Assembly: GCA_035566015.1 (NCBI GenBank)
Contig: DATMRS010000002.1
Coordinates: 124,001 to 188,000 of the forward strand
DNA length: 64,000 nt
From: DATMRS01 sp035566015
GTDB taxonomy: Bacteria > Pseudomonadota > Alphaproteobacteria > Sphingomonadales > Sphingomonadaceae
Direction: 5' to 3'
The position numbers were made by a program, and so were the translations under genes. Shown here one piece after another: positions 16,241 through 24,705 of this stretch (the first letter of the stretch is position 1; the number at the start of each line of letters is the position of its first letter). The notes beneath the pieces are model-generated. The model saw only the letters and a list, made by a program, of their open reading frames with translations, ran no database searches and was not told where the DNA came from.

Positions 16241-17194
16241 ATGACGGCGCGGCCGGAAATCGATGAACGGCTGCTGGACGAGGCCCTGACCTGGTATCGC
16301 GCGCTCGAACAGGACGATGCGGACTGGGATGCCTATACGCGCTGGCTGGAAGCGGACCCGCTGCACGGCAAGGCGTTTGACGAGATCGCGCTCACCGGGC
16401 GGATCGTGGACGATCATATCGCCGATCTTCAGGCCCTCAAAGCCGCGCCCGCGGCCGATCCGGCGGAGATACGCACCGTGTCGCGCCGCAAATGGCTCTA
16501 TGGTTCCGTCGCGGCAGCGCTGGCGCTTGCCGTCGGGATACCGGCACTTCGTCAACAGCAGGATGTCGTCTATGCGACCGCGCGCGGCGAAACCAGGCAC
16601 ATCGCCCTTTCGCAGGGGATTGCAGCCGATCTTTCCCCATCCACGCGGCTGGTGGTGAAGGGCGGCGATCCGACGAAGCTGGAGGTGGCGCGGGGCGATG
16701 TCTATTTCGCCGTGGCCCACGATCCCGGGCGCGCGCTTTCGATCAGGGCCGGCGAATATGTCGTCAGCGATATCGGCACGACATTCGGCCTCAACCTTTC
16801 CGCCAAGGCGGTGGCGGTCGCGGTGGCGGAAGGGCATGTTTCGGTTGCGGGTGAAGGTGGCGAGGCAACCCGTGTGTCGGCCGGCCAGCAACTGATCGCC
16901 CGGCGGGACGATCGCTCCACCCGGATAAGGCCGGTCCCGGCTGCGAACGTCGGCAGTTGGCGGCAGGGCCGGCTGGTTTATGACAATATGCCCCTCAATC
17001 TCGTCGCGGCGGATATCGCCCGCTATTCTGGCAAGACGATCACGGTGGACCCCGCCATAGGGGATCGGCCTTTTTCGGGGGTTTTGGCCATTGGGGACGG
17101 TTCTGAACTTCTGGCCAATCTGTCGGATCTCATGGCGATTTCCTACGAAGAGAAAGGCGATAGCGTTCGCATCGGCGCTGCTGCCGTACGCTGA
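16241..17194 (+). CDS. FecR-type anti-sigma regulator
   Basis: 317 aa. The N-terminal cytoplasmic DUF4880 segment (EALTWYRALEQDDADWDAY, then WLEADPLHGKAFDEI) binds the sigma factor. One membrane helix (about 95-115) and a periplasmic FecR domain (LSPSTRLVV, ARGDVYFAVAHD, YVVSDIGTTFGL) follow, and the C-terminal part resembles an STN domain. It relays receptor occupancy to the sigma factor. An ATG at 16208 would add 11 residues; the homology begins right after 16241 and neither start has a strong SD. The downstream receptor frame overlaps its 3' end by 104 bp. Confidence 0.88.
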   Translation: MTARPEIDERLLDEALTWYRALEQDDADWDAYTRWLEADPLHGKAFDEIALTGRIVDDHIADLQALKAAPAADPAEIRTVSRRKWLYGSVAAALALAVGIPALRQQQDVVYATARGETRHIALSQGIAADLSPSTRLVVKGGDPTKLEVARGDVYFAVAHDPGRALSIRAGEYVVSDIGTTFGLNLSAKAVAVAVAEGHVSVAGEGGEATRVSAGQQLIARRDDRSTRIRPVPAANVGSWRQGRLVYDNMPLNLVAADIARYSGKTITVDPAIGDRPFSGVLAIGDGSELLANLSDLMAISYEEKGDSVRIGAAAVR

Positions 17195-19511
17195 ACTGGT
17201 TGTTCCGTCCTCGCCGGCTGTTGCGGCGGATGTTCAATACAGGCTCGATATTCCGCCAGGGCCGATCAGCGGATCGCTTCCGGCTCTGTCTCAGGCGACG
17301 GGCGCTTCTTTCGGCCTGCCGGGGGAGTTGCCCCAGTTCCACGCACCGGCGCTGCGCGGGTCGATGAGCATAGCGGAGGCGCTGCGCCGCCTCTTGTCGC
17401 AAAGCGGCTGGACGGCGGTGCGCGTGGGCGCGACGGCCTATCGGATCGAGCGCGCGCCGCGCTCTTCGCACCCATCACCTGCGCCGTCGGTCGCGAAGCC
17501 GCCGGCGCGACCGGTCGTCTCCACGCCTCTGCCCCCGCAGGCGACCATTATCGTTACCGGCCAGAAGCGTCCGCAGCTTCTCCAGGACGTCGCCATGTCT
17601 GTCTCGGTCGTACCCTTGGCGGGCAATGCGGCCGGAAAGCTTTCGGCGGGCAGCCAGGACCTCGCGCTTTCGGTCGAGGGTCTTGCCGTCACGAACCTCG
17701 GGCCGGGCCGTAACCGGCAGTTCATTCGCGGCGTCGCCGACAGCCCCTTCAACGGCCCAAGCCAATCGACCGTGGCGGTTCAGCTCGACGAGGCGCGCGT
17801 CACCTTCGATGCGCCCGATCCCGATCTGCGTCTCGTCGATATGGATCGGGTCGAAATCCTCAAGGGTCCGCAGGGGCCGCTTTACGGCTCCGGCGCGCTG
17901 GGCGGCATCTACCACATGGTGACGCGCAAGCCCGATCCCGCGCAGGCGGCCGGTAGCATGCGGCTGATCGGCGAAGTCATCGAGCATGGCAGCGCGGGCG
18001 GCGGGGGAGAGGCGGTGCTGAACCTTCCGCTCATCGCCGACACGCTGGCGGTTCGCGGCGTCGGCTATGTCATCCGTTCGGGCGGCTATATCGACAATCT
18101 GGGCCGCAATCAGGATGCGAACACGACCGAGACGACGGGCGCTCGCCTGGCGCTGCGCTGGCAGCCCGATGCGAACTGGACGGTCGATCTGTCCGGTACG
18201 CTTCAGGACATGAACGCCCATGACAGCCAATATGTCACCGCATCCGATGATACCGTACGGCGGGATGCGCGCATGGCCGAGCCGACCGATAATGATTTCA
18301 AGTCGGCCGCCGCCACCGTCCAGGGGTTGATCGGCGGGCTGAAGCTGCTCGCGACGACCAGCTATATCGACCATGACGTCGATTATACGCTCGATTCAAC
18401 CGACGCCTCCGCACTGTTCGGATTGTCGGGGCAGTCCTCCTATCTGGACGACCGCAAATATACGCTCATCAACCATGAAATCCGCCTGTCCCCGGCAAAC
18501 TCGTCGGTCTGGCTCGCCGGCCTGTCCTACATGCGCGCGCGCAGCCACAGCGAAGCGACGATAAGTTCGGCGGACACGGTGCTGACCGTCGAGGCGCTGG
18601 ACCGCAAGATCACCGAATTTGCGGCCTTCGGTGAAGTGTCCGTCCCGCTCCTGCCTCACGTCACGGCGACAGCGGGCGCGCGCCTGTTCCGATCGATCGC
18701 CGAGGATGAGGCGGTCGAACGGGCGGGCGGCGCATCGGATCGCATATCCAAGACCGTGTTGTCCCCCAGTGTCGCTGTGTCATGGACGCCCGACCCGCGC
18801 AGCATCGTCTATCTGCGCTTCGCAAGTGCGTTGCGGCCGGGGGGCCTTGCGCCTGCCGGGCAGGCCGTATCCCGGCGGTTCGATTCCGATGGGCTCGGCA
18901 CCTTCGATCTCGGCATCCGCCACACGCTCGCTGACGATCGCCTCTCGATCAGCGCCAGCCTGTTCCACACCGACTGGAACCATATCCAGTCGGACTATCT
19001 GTTGCCCAATGGGCTTATCTCGACGCGCAATGCCGGGCGCGGGCGTATCTATGGGCTGGAAGCCAGCGCCGAATGGCGCGCCTTCCCGGGTTTTCAGCTC
19101 TCGGCGGGGGGCAGCTATCTCGATGCCAGGCTGGTCAGCACCGAGGCCGGGTTGAAGATCGACGATCGGCGCCTGCCTATCGCGCCCGATGCGACGGGCC
19201 GGCTGACGGCCCAGTATAATTTCTCGCTCGGCGGCTGGGCGACGAGCCTCTCGGCGCAGGCCAATTATATCGGCCGATCGCGCCTGACGTTCGACGATAA
19301 TCTCGATCGCGAGATGGGGGATTATACGATCACGTCGCTGGCCGCCTTCTTCACGCGGAACCGGCTGACCATCGGCGCCCGGATCGACAATATGTTCGAC
19401 GTGAAGGGCGACAGCTTTGCCTTCGGCAATCCCTTCTCGATCATGGTGGCGCAGCAATATACGCCGCTGCGCCCAAGGACGTTCACGCTTTCCCTCGCAC
19501 GGGCCTGGTAG
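17091..19511 (+). CDS. TonB-dependent receptor with N-terminal STN signalling domain
   Basis: Up to 806 aa. A positively charged stretch and hydrophobic segment (signal peptide ending AVAA) precede an STN domain (about 48-122, YRLDIPPGPISGSLPAL...). Then come a TonB-box-like region (TIIVTG), a plug domain (RQFIRGVAD, VEILKGPQGPLYG) and a 22-strand barrel ending in aromatic TLSLARAW. It imports an unknown ligand and signals to the FecR/FecI pair upstream. The only in-frame start I find before the signal peptide is TTG at 17091, inside fecR, so the exact start is uncertain. The STN-bearing form supports its place in the signalling chain. Confidence 0.88.
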   Translation: MGTVLNFWPICRISWRFPTKRKAIAFASALLPYAELVVPSSPAVAADVQYRLDIPPGPISGSLPALSQATGASFGLPGELPQFHAPALRGSMSIAEALRRLLSQSGWTAVRVGATAYRIERAPRSSHPSPAPSVAKPPARPVVSTPLPPQATIIVTGQKRPQLLQDVAMSVSVVPLAGNAAGKLSAGSQDLALSVEGLAVTNLGPGRNRQFIRGVADSPFNGPSQSTVAVQLDEARVTFDAPDPDLRLVDMDRVEILKGPQGPLYGSGALGGIYHMVTRKPDPAQAAGSMRLIGEVIEHGSAGGGGEAVLNLPLIADTLAVRGVGYVIRSGGYIDNLGRNQDANTTETTGARLALRWQPDANWTVDLSGTLQDMNAHDSQYVTASDDTVRRDARMAEPTDNDFKSAAATVQGLIGGLKLLATTSYIDHDVDYTLDSTDASALFGLSGQSSYLDDRKYTLINHEIRLSPANSSVWLAGLSYMRARSHSEATISSADTVLTVEALDRKITEFAAFGEVSVPLLPHVTATAGARLFRSIAEDEAVERAGGASDRISKTVLSPSVAVSWTPDPRSIVYLRFASALRPGGLAPAGQAVSRRFDSDGLGTFDLGIRHTLADDRLSISASLFHTDWNHIQSDYLLPNGLISTRNAGRGRIYGLEASAEWRAFPGFQLSAGGSYLDARLVSTEAGLKIDDRRLPIAPDATGRLTAQYNFSLGGWATSLSAQANYIGRSRLTFDDNLDREMGDYTITSLAAFFTRNRLTIGARIDNMFDVKGDSFAFGNPFSIMVAQQYTPLRPRTFTLSLARAW

Positions 19512-19674
19512 CACCCGCCGCCGCGCCGGTGCGATCTGTCACGAACGCCATTTATTTTCCGCGCTGGACTGTGGTTGGGGAGGGCGGCGCCGTCTCCCAG
19601 CCAGTCAGTGCGCGGAGGCGGGTTTGCAGATTCGAACATCGGGAGGCTGCTCGTGTCCCGGCTTCCGCGAAGAA

Positions 19675-20430
19675 ATGCGTGAGCGGCTGCTGCTGCTCAG
19701 CATCCACGACGTCAGCCCACGCACCGAGGGCGCCGTCGATCGGCTCCGCGATCATCTCGGCCGCCATGCCCCGGAAGATCGCATGGCTCTGCTGGTGGTG
19801 CCAAATCATTGGGGCGAGGCGCGCATCACCGCCGGCACCGCTTTTGCCGGTCGCCTGCGGCGCTGGGCGGAGAGCGGCGCCGAAATCTTCCTGCATGGCT
19901 GGTTTCACCGCGATTCGGGCGGACATCGCACGCGCGCCGCCCGTTTCAAGGCCCGTCATATGACCGCCGGCGAGGGGGAGTTTCTCGGCCTCGATCGCGC
20001 GACCGCCGTCGGGCGCATGCGCGCCGGAAAGGCCCTGATCGAGGATATTACAGGCCGCGATCTGGCCGGCTTCATCGCACCGGCATGGCTCTATGGGCCC
20101 GGCGCGCTCGAAGCGCTTGCGGACTGCGGCTTCGCGCTTGCCGAGGATCATTGGAAGGTGTGGCAGCCAACGACGGGGCGCGTGCTGTCCAGAAATCCTG
20201 TGCTGACCTGGGCAAGCCGCAGCCCCGGCCGTGTAGCCTCGTCGCTGTTTGCCGCGCGGATGCTGCCGCCATTCCTGCGGCGCATGCCCGTCGCGCGCAT
20301 TGGCGTGCATCCGGGGGATGCGGGTGTACCGGCCCTGATGGCGAGCATCGATCGCGCCATCGCCTATGTCGCAAAGTCCCATCGGCCTGCGCGCTACGGC
20401 GATCTCGCCGGGGCGGAGCGGGCCGTTTGA
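19675..20430 (+). CDS. DUF2334 polysaccharide-deacetylase-fold protein
   Basis: 251 aa. It begins LLLLSIHDVSPRTEG, where the HD pair is the metal-binding motif of NodB-like deacetylases, and contains FLHGWFHR, a second metal/His motif, then FIAPAWLYGPGAL and IGVHPGDAG. This is the DUF2334 branch of the NodB/CE4 fold, so it probably removes acetyl groups from a glycan or glycolipid. No signal peptide is visible, so it would act in the cytoplasm. First gene of a coupled five-gene operon; its stop overlaps the TTG start of the next gene. The 163 bp upstream are non-coding. Confidence 0.85.
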   Translation: MRERLLLLSIHDVSPRTEGAVDRLRDHLGRHAPEDRMALLVVPNHWGEARITAGTAFAGRLRRWAESGAEIFLHGWFHRDSGGHRTRAARFKARHMTAGEGEFLGLDRATAVGRMRAGKALIEDITGRDLAGFIAPAWLYGPGALEALADCGFALAEDHWKVWQPTTGRVLSRNPVLTWASRSPGRVASSLFAARMLPPFLRRMPVARIGVHPGDAGVPALMASIDRAIAYVAKSHRPARYGDLAGAERAV

Positions 20431-21629
20431 AGGTGCTGACATTTCTGCACAGTTTCGAACCGGGCGGCGTCGAGCGGATAGCGCTGCGGCTCGTCCGGCA
20501 ATGGCGGGCGCTGGGCACGGACGCGCCTTTGTTCATCGGGCGGGTGCAGGGCGACATGCGGCACGATGTCGGCGCCGGCCTCGATTATGTCACGCCGGCT
20601 CGCTCAGGCCCGTGGGTGGCCCGCTGGGAAACGCTCTGGATGATCTGGATGCTGCCCCGCACGATCCGGACGCTGCGTCCCGACATCCTGTTCTGCGCGG
20701 GCAACACCTATGCGGTCGTAGCGGTGGCGATGAAGCTCCGGTTCGGCCGCCGTTGCCCGTTTGTCCTGGCCAAGATCAGCAACGATCTCGATCGTCTCGA
20801 CGCATCCTGGTGCCAAAGGGCGCTGTATCGATTCTGGCTGAAGCTTCTGGGTCGTTTCCTCGATCATTTCGTTGGAATGGAAGCGCCGATGGCGGAGGAG
20901 ATAAGGGAAAGGCTGGGCGCGCGCGTCGGCCGGATCACGATCATACCCGATCCGGCATTGTCGAGGTCGTTGATCGACATGTTGATTGCTCACCCGGGAC
21001 GCGAACGGTCGGCCTCGACGGGCCGCCATTTTGTCGCGGTCGGCAGGCTTGCGCCGCAAAAGAATATTGCCCTGATGCTGCGCGCCTTCGATCGCGGCGC
21101 CATCGGCGATGACAGGCTGACCGTGATCGGAGACGGCCCCGAGCGGCCGAAGCTCGAAATTCTTGCCCGGCGGCTGGGGTTGGGCGATCGCGTGACCTTC
21201 CGGGGCTATGTGCCCGATCCGGCGGCGATCCTGCCGGACTTCGACATTCTCCTGCTGTCCTCCAATTATGAAGGCGTTCCCGCCGTCCTGCTCGAAGCGC
21301 TTGCGGCCCGCCTTCCCATCATCGCCACCAATTGCAGCCGGAGCATGGCGACGCTGCTGCAACATGGCCTGCTGGGGGAGTTGGTGCCGGTCGGCGATGA
21401 ACGGGCTCTGGCGGGCGCGATAAGGCGGGCGAATCCCGCCCCCCAGGATCGCGGCCTGAGCCTGGCGCAGGCCGAACGCTTCACGTTGGAACATGCGGCC
21501 GAAGCCTATCTGGCTGCGATGGCCGGACTGCATCGTCGCGAAAAGGATGCGCAGGAGCTGGCAGGCCGGACTGAGGTGCCGGCCGGTCCACGCCGTCAAG
21601 GTGCGCAGGTTGGAGACACCGCTTCATGA
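20427..21629 (+). CDS. Glycosyltransferase family 4 (GT-B fold)
   Basis: 400 aa. It starts KVLTFLHSFEPGGVERIALRL, the N-terminal acceptor-side Rossmann domain of GT4 enzymes. The C-terminal donor domain has FVAVGRLAPQKNIALML, VIGDGPERPKLE, RVTFRGYVPD and the E-x7-E motif EGVPAVLLE that binds the nucleotide-sugar. The start is a TTG at 20427 overlapping the previous stop; a GTG at 20433 is the alternative. Its stop overlaps the next ATG. Sugar donor and acceptor cannot be read from sequence. Confidence 0.88.
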   Translation: MKVLTFLHSFEPGGVERIALRLVRQWRALGTDAPLFIGRVQGDMRHDVGAGLDYVTPARSGPWVARWETLWMIWMLPRTIRTLRPDILFCAGNTYAVVAVAMKLRFGRRCPFVLAKISNDLDRLDASWCQRALYRFWLKLLGRFLDHFVGMEAPMAEEIRERLGARVGRITIIPDPALSRSLIDMLIAHPGRERSASTGRHFVAVGRLAPQKNIALMLRAFDRGAIGDDRLTVIGDGPERPKLEILARRLGLGDRVTFRGYVPDPAAILPDFDILLLSSNYEGVPAVLLEALAARLPIIATNCSRSMATLLQHGLLGELVPVGDERALAGAIRRANPAPQDRGLSLAQAERFTLEHAAEAYLAAMAGLHRREKDAQELAGRTEVPAGPRRQGAQVGDTAS

Positions 21630-22582
21630 TCGGCACTGCTGCTGTAGGAAATGCCGCCCAGACGTCGCCGGACCCGATCGAGGCGGCCATCGGCCATGTC
21701 ATCGATCCTTCGCCGCTGGTCGAAAAGGGACGAAACTGGACGAAATGGGCCGGCCCGGCCATCTCACTCCTCATCCTTGTCGCGGTGAGTTATCAGCTAC
21801 GGCATCTGAACTATCGCAGCCTCTATGCGCTGCTGCCGTCAAATCCGCTCTTCTGGGCGACCTTCCTCGCTTTCTATCTCATTGGCCCGGCCAGCGAATG
21901 GGTCATCTTCCGGCGGCTATGGTCGCTGCCGGCCGAGGGTTTCGCGGCGCTCCTGCGCAAATTGGTCAGCAACGAGATACTGCTGGGCTATCTCGGTGAG
22001 GTCTATTTCTACACATGGGCGCGGCGGAACGCGCATGTCAGCGCCGCTCCGTTCGGCGCGATCAAGGATGTGGCGATCCTGAGCGCGCTTACCGGCAACG
22101 TGTTCACCTTGCTGATGGTGCTCGTGTCGGCGCCGATCCTGGGATCGCTCCACCTCGGAATGGACCGGACCGCCTTCGTCGCGTCGGCGCTCTTCATCCT
22201 CGGCTCGTCGATCGCGGCGCTGGTGCTTCGCAAGCGCCTGTTCACCTTGCCTCGCTGCGAACTCTGGTTCGTCACCGCCGCGCATGTTGCCCGTATCGTC
22301 CTTTCGACGCTGCTGGCGGCGATCATGTGGCACCTGCTGCTGCCCGCCGTCGCCTTGAGCTGGTGGCTGCTCCTCGCAACCGCGCGCCAGCTTCTGTCGC
22401 GGCTTCCCTTTCTTCCCAACAAGGATGTCGTCTTCGCTGGCCTCGCGGCCTTTCTGGTCGGGTTCGATCAGCAGATCGTCGCCGCCATAACGCTGGTGGC
22501 AAGCCTCATCCTCGGCGCGCATCTGCTCGTCGGCGCCAGTCTCGGTCTGTCCGCACTGTTCAACGAAAGCCGCGCGCAATGA
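21626..22582 (+). CDS. Polytopic membrane protein of the glycan operon
   Basis: 318 aa with about seven to eight hydrophobic helices after a 40-residue soluble N-terminus. Features include SEWVIFRRLW, LVSNEILLGYLGEVYFYTWAR and LLLATARQLLSRLPFLPNKD. The overall style resembles the lysylphosphatidylglycerol-synthase membrane region (UPF0104/AglD-like) that often accompanies glycosyltransferases, but I cannot assign it firmly. It overlaps genes on both sides by 4 bp, so it belongs to the same translation-coupled unit. It could be a flippase or a scaffold for glycolipid assembly; that is inference. Confidence 0.7.
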   Translation: MIGTAAVGNAAQTSPDPIEAAIGHVIDPSPLVEKGRNWTKWAGPAISLLILVAVSYQLRHLNYRSLYALLPSNPLFWATFLAFYLIGPASEWVIFRRLWSLPAEGFAALLRKLVSNEILLGYLGEVYFYTWARRNAHVSAAPFGAIKDVAILSALTGNVFTLLMVLVSAPILGSLHLGMDRTAFVASALFILGSSIAALVLRKRLFTLPRCELWFVTAAHVARIVLSTLLAAIMWHLLLPAVALSWWLLLATARQLLSRLPFLPNKDVVFAGLAAFLVGFDQQIVAAITLVASLILGAHLLVGASLGLSALFNESRAQ

Positions 22583-23088
22583 TCGCGGCGGCGCTGTTGC
22601 TCGCCCTTGGCGCCCCGCTTCCCTCCACGCCCGATCTGGGCAAGGCGGAAGGGCAATGCCGGCACGATGAGGCAGGCCCCTCTGTCCTCGTCGATGTGAT
22701 CGGCCTCAAGGACCGGCGCGGCAGGCTCAAGCTTGAACTCTATCCCGCCAATGACGACGATTTCCTCGCGGACGACAATGTCCTTTTGGGCGAAGGCAAG
22801 ACGTTCAGGCGCGTCGAGGTCGAGGTCCCCCCTTCGGGGCCGGTGGAGCTGTGCATCCGCGCGCCTTCCGCCGGAACGTTCGCGCTCAGCCTGCTGCACG
22901 ATCGCGACGCCAACCGCAAATTCAGCCTGTCCGTTGACGGCATCGGTTTCGGCGGCAATCCAAGGCTCGGCTGGTCGAAGCCCAAGGCCAGCGCCGCGAG
23001 CGTGCGGGTCGGCAATGGGCCGACACGCGTGCGCATCATCATGAACTATCGGAAGGGCCTGTTCTCCTTCGGCCCGATCGGAAGGTAG
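22579..23088 (+). CDS. DUF2141 domain-containing secreted protein
   Basis: 169 aa. After a short signal peptide the protein has the DUF2141 beta-sandwich pattern: VLVDVIGLKDRRGRLKLELYP, a middle strand ending VELCIRA, FALSLLHDRDANRKF, GFGGNPRLG and the final YRKGLFSFGPIGR. The function of DUF2141 is unknown; it is found in periplasmic or outer-membrane-associated proteins. It is unusual to see it embedded between glycosyltransferase-operon genes. The ATG overlaps the previous stop, and the second GT4 gene starts 4 bp after its stop. Confidence 0.85.
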   Translation: MIAAALLLALGAPLPSTPDLGKAEGQCRHDEAGPSVLVDVIGLKDRRGRLKLELYPANDDDFLADDNVLLGEGKTFRRVEVEVPPSGPVELCIRAPSAGTFALSLLHDRDANRKFSLSVDGIGFGGNPRLGWSKPKASAASVRVGNGPTRVRIIMNYRKGLFSFGPIGR

Positions 23089-23092
23089 CGGC

Positions 23093-24268
23093 ATGCGGAT
23101 CGTCGACGTCTGTGCCTTCTATGCGCCGCAAGGCGGCGGCGTGAAGACCTATGTCGAACATAAGCTTCGCGCGGCGCGCCCGGGACAGGAAGAGGTGATC
23201 GTCGTCGCTCCCGGCGAGCGCAACGGCACGATCCAGCGCACCGCAGCCGGCTGCATCATGACGATCGCGGCGCCGCGCTTCCCGCTCGACCTGCGCTATC
23301 GCTTTTTCGATGACGAAGGCGCGCTCCACGCGCTCCTCGATCGTCTCGCGCCCGATATAGTCGAGGTGTCCTCGCCATGGGCGAGCCCGGCGATGGTCGC
23401 GCGCTGGAAAGGGCCCGCGCTCCGGTCCCTGGTCATGCATGCCGACCCGCTTTCCGCTTATGCCTATCGCTGGTTCGGAAGCCTTGCCTCGCGGGACAGG
23501 ATCGATCGCGGCTTCGATTGGTTCTGGCGCCATCTGCGCCGGCTCGACCAGCAGTTCGACATGGTGGTGAGCGCAAGCGCCAGCCTCACCGCAAGGCTGA
23601 GCGCCGGCGGCCTCAACAAGGTCAGGACGATCCCGATGGGCGTGACGCCGGGCCTTTTCTCGCCGTCGCTGCGGAATCGGGCGTTGCGCGCGCGCCTGCT
23701 CGCGCGGTGCGACCTGCCCGAAGATGCGACGCTGCTCATCGGCCTCGGCCGCCTGGCCGCCGAGAAACGCTGGCCGATGGTGATAGAGGCCGTGACGGCG
23801 GCCGGTTACGATCATCCGGTCGGCCTTTTCCTGCTCGGCAACGGGCGGCAGAAGGCCGCCGTCGTGCGCGCGGCCGCCAACAACCCGCATGTTCATCTGG
23901 CCGCGCCAATCACCGATCGGCAGGAAATCGCCGCGATACTGGCCAGCGCCGACGCGCTCGTCCACGGATGCGAGGCCGAGACTTTCTGCATGGTTGCCGC
24001 CGAAGCGAAAGCAAGCGGCCTGCCTCTTATCGTTCCCGACGCGGGCGGCGCGGCCGACCAGTTCCTGCCGGGGCAGGGCGAGATGTACGAAGCAAGGTCG
24101 GCATCGGGACTGGCCAATGCAATCCGGCGATTTGTGGCGGCCGGCCCGGACCTCCATTGGCAACGCGCGGCGCGGGCGGCATCCGACGTACCGGGCATGG
24201 ACGATCATTTCGAACGATTGTTCGGCGCCTATGCGGCCAGCCTGCACAGCGCCGCCGATGCGGCCTGA
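23093..24268 (+). CDS. Glycosyltransferase family 4 (second of operon)
   Basis: 391 aa GT-B enzyme. N-terminal VCAFYAPQGGGVKTYVEHKL, a linker with VRTIPMGVTPGLFSPSL, then a donor domain with LIGLGRLAAEKRWPMVI, FLLGNGRQK and the E-x7-E-type motif CEAETFCMVAAEAKASG. It is last in the five-gene operon, 4 bp after the DUF2141 gene. Two different GT4 enzymes in one operon imply that at least two sugars are added to the same product. Donor and acceptor unknown. Confidence 0.88.
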   Translation: MRIVDVCAFYAPQGGGVKTYVEHKLRAARPGQEEVIVVAPGERNGTIQRTAAGCIMTIAAPRFPLDLRYRFFDDEGALHALLDRLAPDIVEVSSPWASPAMVARWKGPALRSLVMHADPLSAYAYRWFGSLASRDRIDRGFDWFWRHLRRLDQQFDMVVSASASLTARLSAGGLNKVRTIPMGVTPGLFSPSLRNRALRARLLARCDLPEDATLLIGLGRLAAEKRWPMVIEAVTAAGYDHPVGLFLLGNGRQKAAVVRAAANNPHVHLAAPITDRQEIAAILASADALVHGCEAETFCMVAAEAKASGLPLIVPDAGGAADQFLPGQGEMYEARSASGLANAIRRFVAAGPDLHWQRAARAASDVPGMDDHFERLFGAYAASLHSAADAA

Positions 24269-24705
24269 ACCCCTCTCTTTGCGCCATCCGATCGATGGCA
24301 TATCGGGTGCGTTCAACGGGCCGACCCGAAAGAGACGAGAAATCCGGCTGATGGTGATCGGGCGCGTGCCCCGCGCGGATTGTCGGGACCGATGCGGGCT
24401 GAAGCGGCAATTCAGTTGGTCGGTCTGGCCCATGTTCGTCCGGTTCCTGTGGTGGGCGACGCGCCACAACCAAAGCTGACCGGCCTCAACGAAGGCCGCG
24501 ATGCCATTGCCCGCTAGCACCAACGATCAAACAGGCGTAATTTGCGGTCGGAAGGCTTGCCCTCCTGCAAGGCGCCAACGCCGAAGAAGATCGATGGCAA
24601 AAGTAAACGACCTCTGAGCCAACGACTCGATGCGACGCGACGCCCTGATATCATCTTGATGGCTTTGGCGCGATGACACGGCTGCGGGGGAGGGGCCCCG
24701 ACCGA
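24269..24705. other. Gap between convergent genes, nothing identified
   Basis: 437 bp between the second GT4 gene and the stop of the convergent TonB receptor. Short open frames exist on both strands (for example a 41-codon frame from an ATG at 24391) but none has an SD or recognisable composition. No clear terminator with a T run was found. Confidence 0.45.
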
